Assembly: GCF_012163135.1 (NCBI RefSeq) | Contig: NZ_JAAVUP010000004.1 | Location: forward strand, 62,001 to 126,000 | Length of the DNA stretch: 64,000 bases | Source of the DNA: Neoroseomonas oryzicola | GTDB taxonomy: Bacteria; Pseudomonadota; Alphaproteobacteria; Acetobacterales; Acetobacteraceae | Reading direction: 5' to 3' | Shown here: positions 23,924 to 35,576 of the stretch, one piece after another | Numbering within the stretch: position 1 is the first letter of the stretch | How the letters are laid out: every line of letters begins with the position of its first letter | Position numbers and translations under genes: made by a program | The notes under the pieces: generated by a model | Told to the model about the DNA's origin: nothing | Database searches by the model: none | What the model saw: only the letters and a program-made list of their open reading frames with translations

Positions 23924-25033
23924 GTGGCCGAGTCGTCGGAATCGCTTCTGGAAACGCCGCTGGCGTCGCTGCACCGCGAACTGGGCGGGCGCATGGTGCC
24001 CTTCGCGGGCTACAACATGCCCGTGCAGTACCCCGCCGGCATCCTGACCGAGCACCTGCACACCCGCGCCGCCGCGGCGCTGTTCGACGTCTCCCACATG
24101 GGCCAGGCCGAACTGGTGGGCGAGGGCGCGGCCGCGGCGCTGGAACGCGTGACGCCAGCCGACGTGCAGATCCTGAAGCCGGGGCGCCAGAAGTACGGCC
24201 TGCTGACGACCGCCGAGGGCGGCATCCTCGACGATTTCATGGTCGCGAACCTCGGCGACCGGCTGTTCCTGGTGGTCAATGCCAGCCGCAAGCATGTCGA
24301 CCTGCCCTATATTGAAGCCGCACTGCCGGCCGGCGTGACGCTGAAGCCGTTGCCGGACCGCGCGCTGATCGCGCTGCAGGGGCCGCAGGCGGTCGCCGCC
24401 ATCGCGACCCTCGCGCCCGGCATCGCCGAGCTCGGCTTCATGGGCGTCGGCGCCTTCACCATCGCGGGCGTGCCCGCCCTCGTCTCTCGCTCCGGCTACA
24501 CCGGCGAGGACGGGGTCGAGGTCTCGGTGCCCGCCGAGCAGGCCGAGGCCTTCGCCCGCGCCCTGCTGGCCCTGCCCGGCGTGCAGCCGGCGGGCCTCGG
24601 CGCCCGCGATTCGCTGCGGCTCGAGGCCGGGCTCTGCCTCTATGGCAACGACATCGACGAGACGACGAGCCCGGTCGAGGCCGCGCTGACCTGGACCATC
24701 GGCAAGCGCCGCCGCATGGAATGGAACTTCCCCGGCGCCGAGCGCGTGCGCGACGAACTCGCCAACGGCACGAAGCGCCTGCGCGTCGGCATCAAGCCCG
24801 AGGGCCGCCAGCCCGCGCGCGGCCACACGCCGATCCATGCGCCAGGCGGTGCGGCGATCGGGGAGATCACCTCGGGCGGCTTCGGCCCCTCGCTCAACGG
24901 CCCGATGGCCATGGGCTACGTCGCGCGCGAACACGCCGCGGACGGCACCGCCCTCGACCTCATGGTGCGCGGCAAGGCGATCCCCGCCCGCGTCGCGCCC
25001 ACCCCCTTCGTCCCCCACCGCTACGTCCGCTGA
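23924..25033 (+). CDS. gcvT: Glycine cleavage system T protein (aminomethyltransferase)
   Basis: A 369-residue tetrahydrofolate-dependent enzyme that releases ammonia from the aminomethyl-lipoyl arm of GcvH and forms methylene-THF. Typical segments are MVPFAGYNMPVQYP, FDVSHMGQAE, the nucleotide-binding NASRKHVD region, SGYTGEDGVEV and GLGARDSLRLEAGLCLYGND with the catalytic Asp. The GTG start at 23924 has a strong GGGAGGAA site upstream. It is the first gene behind the glycine riboswitch; gcvH follows after 13 bases. Confidence 0.95.
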   Translation: MAESSESLLETPLASLHRELGGRMVPFAGYNMPVQYPAGILTEHLHTRAAAALFDVSHMGQAELVGEGAAAALERVTPADVQILKPGRQKYGLLTTAEGGILDDFMVANLGDRLFLVVNASRKHVDLPYIEAALPAGVTLKPLPDRALIALQGPQAVAAIATLAPGIAELGFMGVGAFTIAGVPALVSRSGYTGEDGVEVSVPAEQAEAFARALLALPGVQPAGLGARDSLRLEAGLCLYGNDIDETTSPVEAALTWTIGKRRRMEWNFPGAERVRDELANGTKRLRVGIKPEGRQPARGHTPIHAPGGAAIGEITSGGFGPSLNGPMAMGYVAREHAADGTALDLMVRGKAIPARVAPTPFVPHRYVR

Positions 25034-25046
25034 AGGAGCCGCACCG

Positions 25047-25420
25047 ATGTCCGAGACGAAATTCACCAAGGACCATGAATGGGTGCGCCTGGACGGCGGC
25101 GTCGCCACCGTGGGCATCACCGACCACGCGCAGAACGCTCTCGGCGACGTCGTCTTCGTCGACCTGCCGGAAGTCGGCCGCGTCGTCGTCGCCGGCGAGC
25201 CGATCGCGGTGGTCGAGAGCGTGAAGGCAGCCTCGGACGTCTATGCCCCGATCGCGGGCAAGATCGTCGAGGTGAACGCCGCCCTGTCCGACAATCCCGG
25301 CACGATCAATTCCGCGCCGACCACGGATGGCTGGTTCTTCAAGATCGAGACCTCCGACCCCGGCGCGCTGGACGGGCTGATGGACGAGGCCACCTACGCG
25401 GCCTACGTGGACGACCTGGC

Positions 25421-25424
<4 letters not shown>
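25047..25424 (+). CDS. gcvH: Glycine cleavage system H protein
   Basis: A 125-residue lipoyl carrier protein that shuttles the aminomethyl group between GcvP, GcvT and the L protein. The lipoylation site is Lys60 in [10 protein letters not shown], and the N-terminal [18 protein letters not shown] is the family signature. AAGGAG lies upstream of the ATG at 25047. It overlaps gcvP by four bases (ATGA), supporting strict co-expression. Confidence 0.96.
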
Positions 25425-28317
<2,893 letters not shown>

Positions 28318-28321
<4 letters not shown>

Positions 28322-28878
28322 CGGTCCTGAAGCCCTGGACGGTGACCGCCAGCCGCATCGTGCTGGCGGATCGCTGGATCCGCGTGCGCGCGGATTCCTG
28401 CCGCGCCGCGACGGGCGACGTGATCGATCCGTTCTACGTGCTGGAGTATTCGGACTGGGTGCATGTCGTCGCGCTCACCGACGACGACCGCCTGGTGATG
28501 AACCGCCAGTACCGCCATGCGGCCGGGGAGGTGCATCTCGAGCTCCCCGGCGGCGTGCTGGATGCGGCGGATGCCGACCCGGTCGCCGGCGGCCGCCGCG
28601 AATTCCGCGAGGAGACTGGCTTCGGCGCGCGCGAATTCCGCCACGTCGTGAGCCTGCGCCCGAACCCTGCGACGCACACCAACCGCGTGCACACGGTGCT
28701 CGCGCTGGGTGCTGCGGCGGAAGGCGCGCAGTCCTTCGACAATGGCGAGGAGATCGCCGTCGAGCTGATCCCGGTGCCCGAGGTGCTGCGGGTCATTCGC
28801 GAGGGCGAAGTGCAGCAATCCACGCATGTCGCCTCGCTGCTGCTGGCGCTCGCCGCTGCCGGCCGCGTGACTTTCTGA
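28318..28878 (+). CDS. NUDIX hydrolase
   Basis: A 186-residue NUDIX protein. The Nudix box reads [15 protein letters not shown] then [10 protein letters not shown]; the REFREETGF part with the metal-binding glutamates is intact, while the mid-box Glu of the GX5E consensus appears replaced and the spacing differs by a residue. The LELPGG segment ahead of it suggests an ADP-ribose or nucleoside-diphosphate-sugar pyrophosphatase. It overlaps the gcvP stop (ATGA), so it is probably read with the gcv operon, though a functional link to glycine cleavage is not known. It ends before a cluster of hairpins. Confidence 0.85.
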
Positions 28879-28884
28879 AGTTCC

Positions 28885-28984
28885 GGGTTCCAAGGGCCTT
28901 TCGGCCCATGGGTACCCATGACCGATGCTGTGCATCGGCCATGGGATCCCGGGCCGGGGAGCGCGAGGGGACGGCGCCCCCTCG
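28885..28984. terminator. Hairpin cluster after the gcv-NUDIX operon
   Basis: Four perfect small stems stand in a row: GGGCC-TTTC-GGCCC (28894-28907), CATGGGTACCCATG (28907-28920), CCGATGC-TGT-GCATCGG (28922-28938) and CGAGGGG...CCCCTCG (28964-28984). The first and last have close relatives at 33794-33817 and 33830-33852. The place after the operon fits transcription termination; the regular layout suggests repeat-derived modules. Confidence 0.55.
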
Positions 28985-29023
28985 CTGTTGCCCACGGCGC
29001 ACCGCGCGCGCAGCATCCTTGCC

Positions 29024-29350
29024 ATGACCCGCTTCACCTTCCCCGCCGCCGAGGCCGCCACCATCCCGAACGAACCTGGCCGCCTCTCGGCCCGGATCTT
29101 CGCCCATGGCACCTTCGAGGCGCGCTGGTACGCGCCCAAGGGCAGCGACCCGCAGACGCCGCATACGCGCGACGAGGCCTATGTCGTCGTCAGGGGCCGC
29201 GGCACCTTTTTCTGCGCCGGCACGCGCGCGCCCTTCGGTCCTGGCGACATGCTCTGGGTGCCCGCGGGTGCCGAGCATCGCTTCGAGGACTTCACGCCGG
29301 ACTTCGCGACCTGGGTGATCTTCTACGGGCCGGAGGGCGGGGAGGGGTGA
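29024..29350 (+). CDS. Small cupin domain protein
   Basis: A 108-residue single-domain cupin. Motif 1 is TPHTRDEAYVVVRGRGTFF and motif 2 is FGPGDMLWVPAGAEHRFEDF, with His and Glu placed as metal ligands. Such proteins range from mannose isomerase-like to regulatory sugar- or acid-binding domains; substrate and reaction are unknown here. It overlaps the next gene by four bases (GTGA), so it is probably expressed with the alpha/beta hydrolase. Confidence 0.82.
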   Translation: MTRFTFPAAEAATIPNEPGRLSARIFAHGTFEARWYAPKGSDPQTPHTRDEAYVVVRGRGTFFCAGTRAPFGPGDMLWVPAGAEHRFEDFTPDFATWVIFYGPEGGEG

Positions 29351-30243
29351 TCCGCCGCCTCGCCGCGCTGGTGCTGCTCGCCGCGGCGCTGCTCGCGCGC
29401 GGCGCCGCGGCGCAGACGCTGTTCGAGGTGCCCGGCACACCGCCGCTCGAGGCCGCGCTGTGGCTGCCCGAGGGCCATGCCCGTGCGCCGCTTGTGATCC
29501 TGCTGCACGGCGCGGGCGGCGCCTGGGCGGACCATGCGCCGCTCGGCGCCGCGCTCGCCGCGGCCGGCATCGCGGCCGCCGGCTTCACCCAGGTCGCGGA
29601 CCGGGCCGCCCCCAACCCGTTCCTGCGCATGGCGACGCGCGCGCGGGCGGGATCGCGGGTGCTCGACGCCGTGCTGGCGCGCACGGGCGATCGGATCGAC
29701 CCGGCGCGCATCGGCGTCTTCGGCTATTCCGCCGGCGCGACGGCGGCGCTGCTGCTCGTCGGCGGACGGGCCGATCCGGCGCGCTGGACCGCGCTGTGCG
29801 AGGCGACGCCGCAGGAACGCTTCTGCGCCACGCCCTTCGGGCGCAGCGCGCTCGCCGCCGCCGACATGCCGCCCATCGCGGCAGCCGATCCGCGCTTCCG
29901 CGCGGCGATGCTCGCCGCGCCGGCGCTCGGCTTCCTCTTCGTGCCCGATGGTCTGACGGGTGTTCCGCCAGGAACCGCTCTGCGCCTCTGGCGCGCGGGG
30001 AACGATTCCCTGCTCGCCGAGCCCCTTCACGCCGAAGCGATCGCGCCGCGCCTGCCCGGGCATCCGGTGCCGCAGATCGTGCCGGGTGCCGACCATTGGG
30101 TGTTCATGCCGCCCTGCAGCGCGGAGCGCCGTGCCGCCGAACCCTGGCTGTGCTCCGACCCGCCGGGCTTCGACCGGGCCGCCTTCCACGCCGTCTTCAA
30201 CGCCGATGCCATCGCATTCTTTGCGGCCGCGTTAGGACATTGA
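29347..30243 (+). CDS. Exported alpha/beta hydrolase, dienelactone-hydrolase-like
   Basis: A 298-residue protein with a signal peptide (residues 1-22, cleaved near AAAQT) and an alpha/beta hydrolase fold. VILLHGAGG (50-58) forms the oxyanion-hole region, the nucleophile is Ser128 in GYSAG and a late Asp-His pair is seen in PGADHWVF. Two Cys pairs in the second half suggest periplasmic disulphides. This layout matches periplasmic dienelactone-hydrolase-like predicted hydrolases of unknown substrate. It starts at a GTG overlapping the cupin stop. Confidence 0.82.
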   Translation: MIRRLAALVLLAAALLARGAAAQTLFEVPGTPPLEAALWLPEGHARAPLVILLHGAGGAWADHAPLGAALAAAGIAAAGFTQVADRAAPNPFLRMATRARAGSRVLDAVLARTGDRIDPARIGVFGYSAGATAALLLVGGRADPARWTALCEATPQERFCATPFGRSALAAADMPPIAAADPRFRAAMLAAPALGFLFVPDGLTGVPPGTALRLWRAGNDSLLAEPLHAEAIAPRLPGHPVPQIVPGADHWVFMPPCSAERRAAEPWLCSDPPGFDRAAFHAVFNADAIAFFAAALGH

Positions 30244-30322
30244 GCGCCCGTTGCGCGCCGCCCACGCGCCACGCATGCTGCCCGCCTGCCAGGCATGCGC
30301 CGGCGTGGGAGGAAGTACAGGA

Positions 30323-31420
30323 ATGGATCGTCGCCGCTTCATCGCGAGCGGGGCCGCCGGCGCCGCCGCCGCGACCGTCGCCGCACCGCAGGTCGTGAAC
30401 GCCCAGGGCGCCCCGCGCGTGCGCTGGCGCTGCCCCGGCAGCTTCCCGAAGTCGCTCGACACGCTCTACGGCACGCAGGAACACATCTGCCGCCGGGTCA
30501 GCGAGATCACCGAAGGCGCCTTCCAGATCCAGCCCTTCGCCGCTGGCGAACTGGTCCCCGCGCTGCAGGTGCTCGACGCCGCGGGCTCGGGCTCGGTCGA
30601 GATCGGCTGGTCCGCGCCGTACTACTACACCGGCAAGGACCCCTCGCTTGCCTTCGGGTCCTGCGTTCCCTTCGGCCTCAATGCCCGCCAGCAATGGTCC
30701 TGGTGGCATGACGGCGGCGGCAAGGACCTCATGGCCCCGGTCTTCGCCGATCAGGGCGTGCGCTGCATCCTCGGTGGCAATACCGGCGCTCAGATGGGCG
30801 GCTGGTTCCGCAAGGAGATCCGCAGCATCGAGGACCTCCGCGGCCTGAAGTTCCGCATCGCGGGCTATGCCGGTGAGGTCTTCAACCGCCTCGGCGCCGT
30901 GGCGCAGCAGCTCGGCGGCTCGGACATCTATCCCGCGCTCGAGCGCGGCGTGATCGACGGCGCCGAATGGGTCGGCCCCTATGACGACGAGAAGCTCGGC
31001 TTCCAGCGCGTCGCCCAGTACTACTACTTCCCCGGCTGGTGGGAGCCCGGCCCGTCGATCACCATGATGGTGAACTTGCGCGCCTGGGAAGCGCTGCCGG
31101 CGCAGTTCAAGGCGGCGCTCGAGACGGCGTGCGGCGAGGGCTATTCCTACATGACCGGCCGCTACGACGCGCTCAACCCGCCGGCGCTGCGGCGGCTGAT
31201 CGCGGGAGGCACGCAGCTCAAGGCGTTCCCGCGCGACGTGATCTCCGCCTGCTTCCGCGTGACGCAGGAACTCTACGCGGAGCTCGGCAACCGCAATGCG
31301 CGGTTCAAGGAGATCCACGCCCAGTGGGACCGCTACCGCCAGGAACAGCAGACCTGGTTCCGCGTGGTGGAGGACAGCTTCGCCAACTCCATGGCGCAGG
31401 TGCAGGCGCAGGCGCGCTGA
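30323..31420 (+). CDS. TRAP transporter substrate-binding protein (DctP family)
   Basis: A 365-residue periplasmic binding protein with a twin-arginine signal (DRRRFIASGAAGAAA, cleaved near NAQGA). The mature part has the DctP fold: GSVEIGWSAPYYYTG, an AQMGGWFRKEI segment with the ligand-binding Arg, LKFRIAGYAGEV and ALERGVIDGAEWVGPYDD. It resembles the subgroup binding alpha-keto acids or lactate. No DctQ/DctM permease genes are present in the window, so it is an orphan receptor here. It is followed directly by the MmgE/PrpD gene, suggesting that the ligand may be a 2-methylcitrate- or dicarboxylate-like acid; that is inference. Confidence 0.87.
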   Translation: MDRRRFIASGAAGAAAATVAAPQVVNAQGAPRVRWRCPGSFPKSLDTLYGTQEHICRRVSEITEGAFQIQPFAAGELVPALQVLDAAGSGSVEIGWSAPYYYTGKDPSLAFGSCVPFGLNARQQWSWWHDGGGKDLMAPVFADQGVRCILGGNTGAQMGGWFRKEIRSIEDLRGLKFRIAGYAGEVFNRLGAVAQQLGGSDIYPALERGVIDGAEWVGPYDDEKLGFQRVAQYYYFPGWWEPGPSITMMVNLRAWEALPAQFKAALETACGEGYSYMTGRYDALNPPALRRLIAGGTQLKAFPRDVISACFRVTQELYAELGNRNARFKEIHAQWDRYRQEQQTWFRVVEDSFANSMAQVQAQAR

Positions 31421-32715
31421 GCATCGACTTCGCCTGGAACGGCCCGCCGCCCGGCAGCGCGGCGGCGGGCAAGGCGCGGCTCCTGCTGGCGGACAGCCTG
31501 GGCTGCATGATGGCGGGCCTGGGCCATCCCCGTGTGCGCGACTTCGGTGCCGCACTCGCCGCGACCATGCCCGGCACGATCCGCCTGCCGGGCGTGGATG
31601 CGCCCCTGTCCGCCGCGGGGGCCTCGGCCATCCTCGCGGCGGCGATGTGCTGGGACGAGGCGAATGAGGGGCTCGCCCGCGCGCATGGCCGCCCGGGGCT
31701 GTCGGTGGCACCGCTCTGTATCGCGGCACTTGCCGAAGGGCGTGTGACCCTGGGCGAGGCGCTCGCGGCCTTCGCGTTCGGCTACGAAGTGGGTGGCCGG
31801 GCCGGCGAGGCCTGGCGCATCCGGCCCGGGATGCATGTCGACGGGTCGTGGCATTCGCTCGGCGCCGCGGCGGCGGCGGTGCGGCTCGCCGGCGGGGATG
31901 CCGCCGCGGCGGGGCGCGCCGTGCGCCTCGCGGGCTGCCAGGTGCCATTCGCGATGTACGCGCCGATCGCCGCCGGGATGGACGGGCGCAATTCCTACCC
32001 GGCCCATGCCGCGCTGCTCGGGACGTTGGTGGCCGCCGCCGCGATGGCCGACATGGATGCGCCGGAGGTCGGCGTCGCCGAGGCCCGCCGCGTCGCGCTC
32101 GGCCTGGAGGCGCCCGCCGAGGTCGCGCCGCCCGGCCAGTGGCTGCTCGAGGAAGCCTACCTCAAGCCCTTCGCCGGCGTGCGCCACGCGCATTACGCGG
32201 CGGCCGCGACGCTGGACCTCGGCGCACCGCCGCCGGACGACATCGCCGCGATCACCCTGTCCACCTATGCCGAGGCACTGCGCTACGCCGCCAATCGTGC
32301 CCCGCGCAGCGCCATCGCGGCGCAGTTCAGCCTGTCCTGGGCGGTGGCTGCGGCGCTGGTGCAGGGCGACCTCGGCCCCGCGGCCTACACCGATGCCGCG
32401 CTGTCCGAGCCCGCGCTGCGCCGGATCGAGGCGCTGGTGACGCTCGAGGAAGACGCCGCGCTGACCGCCGCCGGCCGGCGCGGCGCGACGCTCGCCGTGA
32501 CGCTGCGCGACGGCACGCGGCGTGCCGCCCGCGCCGAGCGCGTCGCCGGCGATCCCGACCTGCCGATGGACGCCGCGGCCGTGCGCGCCAAGGTCTTCCG
32601 CTTCGCCACGCCGATGCTCGGGGCAGGGGGCGCCCGGTCGGCGCTGGCCATGCTGCTCGACGGGGAGGCCACGCAGCGCCCCGGGGGGATGCTCCTCGCG
32701 CCCAACGCGGCCTAG
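31417..32715 (+). CDS. MmgE/PrpD family protein, probable CTG start
   Basis: A protein of about 432 residues in the MmgE/PrpD (2-methylcitrate dehydratase-like) family; some members dehydrate 2-methylcitrate or isomerise related acids. Visible features are LLLADSLGCMMAG, DEANEGLARAHGRPG (the usual HG-containing region), HVDGSWHSLGAAAAA and PYAHAAL-like AAGMDGRNSYPAHAAL. No ATG, GTG or TTG lies in frame near the family N-terminus. The best fit is CTG at 31417, overlapping the TGA of the binding-protein gene (CTGA), like the ATGA and GTGA junctions elsewhere. A GTG at 31324 is the alternative and would add 31 residues. Confidence 0.8.
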   Translation: MSIDFAWNGPPPGSAAAGKARLLLADSLGCMMAGLGHPRVRDFGAALAATMPGTIRLPGVDAPLSAAGASAILAAAMCWDEANEGLARAHGRPGLSVAPLCIAALAEGRVTLGEALAAFAFGYEVGGRAGEAWRIRPGMHVDGSWHSLGAAAAAVRLAGGDAAAAGRAVRLAGCQVPFAMYAPIAAGMDGRNSYPAHAALLGTLVAAAAMADMDAPEVGVAEARRVALGLEAPAEVAPPGQWLLEEAYLKPFAGVRHAHYAAAATLDLGAPPPDDIAAITLSTYAEALRYAANRAPRSAIAAQFSLSWAVAAALVQGDLGPAAYTDAALSEPALRRIEALVTLEEDAALTAAGRRGATLAVTLRDGTRRAARAERVAGDPDLPMDAAAVRAKVFRFATPMLGAGGARSALAMLLDGEATQRPGGMLLAPNAA

Positions 32716-32745
32716 ACTTCGTCCGATCCAGCCGGAGTGCCGCCC

Positions 32746-33717
32746 ATGGTCCGTCCCACCCGCCGCGCCCTCGTGCTCGCGGCCGGCGCCGCGCTTGCCG
32801 CGCCGGCGCGCGCCCAGGCCTTCCCCTCGCGCCCGATCCGCATCCTGGTGCCCTTCGCCGCGGGCGGCACCACCGACATCCTGGCGCGCGCGATCGGGGA
32901 AAGGCTCTCGGTCGCCCTCGGCCAGCCGGTGGTGATCGACAACCGCGGCGGCGCCGGCGGCACGGTGGCGGGCGAGGCCTTCGCACGCTCCGATCCCGAC
33001 GGGCATACGCTGCTGGTCGCGACCGCCTCGCTCATCTGCATCAACAAGGCGCTCTATGCGCGGCTGCCCTTCGATCCCGACACGGATTTCCTGCCGGTCG
33101 CGATGCTCGCGCAGCAGCCCAACGTGCTGGTGGTGAACCCGCGCGTGCTGCCGATGCCCACACTCGCGGAACTGGTGGCCTACATCCGCGCGCATCCGGG
33201 CCAGGTGAACTACGGCTCGGCCGGCACGGGATCCCAACTGCACCTGACCGGGGAGATGTTCCGCGCCGCCGTCGGCGTCGACATGACGCACGTCCCCTAT
33301 CGCGGCAGCGCGCCGGCGATGACGGACCTGGTCGCGGGCAATGTGCCGATGATGTTCGACGGGCTCGGCACCGCGCTGCCGCAGGTGCGCGGCGGTGCGA
33401 TCCGCGCGCTCGGCGTCGCCTCGACGACCGAGACCGCCGCGCTGCCCGGCGTCCCGCCGATTGCCACGGTGCTGCCCGGCTTCCTGTCGGTGAACTGGAC
33501 GGGCCTGTTCGCCCTGCGCGGCACGCCCGAACCCGTCCTGGCGCGCATCGACGGCGAGACCCGCCGCGCCCTCGCGGGCCCCGAGCTCACGACGCTGTTC
33601 CGCGAACGCGCCTTCGACCCGATGCCGATCCCGCGCGGCGAACTGCCGGCCTTCGTGGCGGCGGAAAGCGCGCGGTGGCGGGAAGCGGTCAGGGCATCGG
33701 GCGCGCGCGCCGACTGA
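32746..33717 (+). CDS. TctC/Bug family substrate-binding protein
   Basis: A 323-residue periplasmic protein of the tripartite tricarboxylate receptor (Bug) family. It has a signal peptide (cleaved near ARAQA) and the family signature FPSRPIRILVPFAAGGTTD, then VIDNRGGAGG, ARSDPDGHTLLVA and NYGSAGTGSQLHL. These proteins bind carboxylates or other small organic acids; most are orphans without TctAB, as here. The start ATG at 32746 has GGAG nine bases upstream. It follows the MmgE/PrpD gene, so it may supply the same pathway. Confidence 0.9.
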   Translation: MVRPTRRALVLAAGAALAAPARAQAFPSRPIRILVPFAAGGTTDILARAIGERLSVALGQPVVIDNRGGAGGTVAGEAFARSDPDGHTLLVATASLICINKALYARLPFDPDTDFLPVAMLAQQPNVLVVNPRVLPMPTLAELVAYIRAHPGQVNYGSAGTGSQLHLTGEMFRAAVGVDMTHVPYRGSAPAMTDLVAGNVPMMFDGLGTALPQVRGGAIRALGVASTTETAALPGVPPIATVLPGFLSVNWTGLFALRGTPEPVLARIDGETRRALAGPELTTLFRERAFDPMPIPRGELPAFVAAESARWREAVRASGARAD

Positions 33718-33726
33718 AACAAAAGC

Positions 33727-33747
33727 GGGGAGGGCGCTGCCCTCCCC
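33727..33747. terminator. Hairpin after the TctC gene
   Basis: GGGGAGGGC-gct-GCCCTCCCC is a perfect 9-bp stem ten bases after the TctC stop. With the stem at 33830-33852 it separates two convergent genes. Confidence 0.6.
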
Positions 33748-33829
33748 GGAACCCCACCCGCCAAAGGCCGAAAGGCCTTTGGAAACCAGTATTGGGTTCC
33801 GAGGGCCTTTCGGCCCTCGGCAGGGGTGC

Positions 33830-33852
33830 TCGAGGGGGCGGCGCCCCCTCGA
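33830..33852. terminator. Hairpin after the peptide-type binding-protein gene
   Basis: TCGAGGGGGC-ggc-GCCCCCTCGA is a perfect 10-bp stem seven bases beyond the stop of the minus-strand binding-protein gene. It is closely related to 28964-28984. Between this stem and 33747 lie two oppositely oriented copies of a GGCCTTTCGGCC-type module (33761-33787 and 33794-33820). Confidence 0.58.
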
Positions 33853-33858
33853 TATCGC

Positions 33859-35433
33859 TTACTGCCCGAACCGCACGTGGCGCAGCTGGAAGTAGTTGTC
33901 GGCGGTCTGCACCACCGTCCAGCCGCTGCGCACCGCCCAGACGATCTGCTGCTGGTGCAGCGGGATGAAGGCGACGTCGTCGCGCAGGATCCGGCTCGCC
34001 TCGGAGATCATGCGCTGGCGCTGCGCCGGATCTGTCTCGACCGCCATGCGGTCCAGCAGCGTGTCGAACTGCGGGTTGGAATAGCCCGCACTGTTGAACA
34101 CGCCGCGCGCGCCGTCGCGCGTCGCCGCCAGGTTGTAGAAGGCGTTGTGCGCATCCGAGGTCGAGGGCGTCCAGCCGAGCAGGTAGAAGGACGTGTTGAA
34201 CCGCGGCGCGTTGATCTCGGCGAAGTAGCGCGCGCGGGTCTGCGCGTTCAGCGTCACGCGGATGCCGACGCGGGCGAGCATCGCGGTGATCGCGGTGCAG
34301 ATCGCCTCGTCGTTCACGTAGCGGTCGTTCGGGCAATCCATGGTGACGCCGAAGCCGTTCGGATACCCGGCCTCCGTCAGCAGGCGGCGCCCTTCGTTGA
34401 TGTTCACCGCGGGGCGCTGGTCATCGGCCTCGAGGAAGCCGTTCACGCCCGGCCCGTACATCAGATTCGACGGCCGCGACTGGCCGCGCATCACCGTGCG
34501 CTGGATGGCGTTGACGTCGATCGCCAGCAGCATCGCGCGGCGCACGCGCACGTCCTGGAACGGGTTCTTCCCCTGCACGTCGGACTTCAGCAGCTGCGGC
34601 CGCATCTGGTCCATGCCGAGGAAGATCGTGCGCAGCTCCGGCCCCTGCATGATGGACACGCCCTGCGAACGGCGGATGCGCTCCACGTCCTGCGGCGGCA
34701 CGGTGTAGACGAAGTCGAGCTCGCCCGAGAGCAGCGCGGCCACGCGCGTCGCGTCGTTCGAGATGACGTTGAACTCGACGCGCGTGAGGTTGTGGCGCGG
34801 CGTGTCCCACCAGCCCGGGTTCGGCACCAGCACGGTGCGGCGGTCGGGTTCGCGCGCGGACAGCAGGAACGGCCCCGTGCCCATCGCGTTGCGGGTGGCG
34901 AAGTTCTCCTCGCGCGAGGTCAGGTCGGCCGGGCGGGTGGCGTTGTGCTGCTCCGACCAGGCGCGGCTCATGATGCCCCAGTTGGTGATCTCCTGGAGCA
35001 GGATCGGATTCGGCACCGTGGTCTCGAAGTCGACCGTGAAGTCGTCGACGCGCCTGACCTCCTTCACCGAGGCGAGCACGCCCTGGATGTTCGACCCCTG
35101 CGCCCGCGCGCGCTGCGCGCTGAACACCACGTCGTCGGCGGTGAAGGGCGTGCCGTCCGAGAACTTCACGCCGCGGCGCAGATGGAAGCGCCACACGGTC
35201 GGCGAGACGACTTCCCAACGCTCGGCGAGCGCAGGCTCGACGCGCATCTGCGCGTCGCGGCGGACCAGCGGCTCGTAGATGTTGGCGTTGAACGACAGCA
35301 GGAAGGTCTCCTGCCGCGTGTAGGGATCCATCGAGTTGGTGTCGCCGTCATTGGCCCAACGGAAGGTGTTGGCCTGTGCGGCGAAGGCCGTTCCCGCGAC
35401 GAGCGCGGCGGCGAGGGTGAATCGTAATGTCAT
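33859..35433 (-). CDS. ABC transporter substrate-binding protein, peptide/nickel family (SBP_bac_5)
   Basis: A 524-residue periplasmic receptor of the DppA/OppA type, with a signal peptide cleaved near AQANT. Family features are NIYEPLVRRD, WRFHLRRGVKFSDGTPFTADDVVFS, AMGTGPFLL, NPGWWD and RRAMLLAIDVNAI. Such proteins bind peptides, glutathione, opines or nickel chelates and pass them to an ABC permease; no permease or ATPase gene is nearby, so the partner must be elsewhere. I chose the ATG at 35433 because it begins a standard signal peptide; the longer frame starts in a non-coding stretch. Confidence 0.88.
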   Translation of the reverse strand: MTLRFTLAAALVAGTAFAAQANTFRWANDGDTNSMDPYTRQETFLLSFNANIYEPLVRRDAQMRVEPALAERWEVVSPTVWRFHLRRGVKFSDGTPFTADDVVFSAQRARAQGSNIQGVLASVKEVRRVDDFTVDFETTVPNPILLQEITNWGIMSRAWSEQHNATRPADLTSREENFATRNAMGTGPFLLSAREPDRRTVLVPNPGWWDTPRHNLTRVEFNVISNDATRVAALLSGELDFVYTVPPQDVERIRRSQGVSIMQGPELRTIFLGMDQMRPQLLKSDVQGKNPFQDVRVRRAMLLAIDVNAIQRTVMRGQSRPSNLMYGPGVNGFLEADDQRPAVNINEGRRLLTEAGYPNGFGVTMDCPNDRYVNDEAICTAITAMLARVGIRVTLNAQTRARYFAEINAPRFNTSFYLLGWTPSTSDAHNAFYNLAATRDGARGVFNSAGYSNPQFDTLLDRMAVETDPAQRQRMISEASRILRDDVAFIPLHQQQIVWAVRSGWTVVQTADNYFQLRHVRFGQ

Positions 35434-35520
35434 GACTGCTGCCCCCAGCATCGAAGTGTGCGCCATGCTTGCTCTATCGCGGGCCGGAGGGAAAGCCCGC
35501 GCCCGCGCAGTCCGGGCATG

Positions 35521-35555
35521 AAAAAAGGGTGCCTGCCTTGCGGCGGGCACCCTTT
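35521..35555 (-). terminator. Intrinsic terminator of the F0 ATP synthase operon
   Basis: Read on the minus strand, AAAGGGTGCCCGCC-GCAA-GGCAGGCACCCTTT is a 14-bp stem with one G-U pair, and it runs directly into a T6 tract. This is the clearest Rho-independent terminator in the window. It lies about 20 bases after the stop of atpF. Confidence 0.88.
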
Positions 35556-35576
35556 GCTGCGGCGCAGCAGCAGCGA

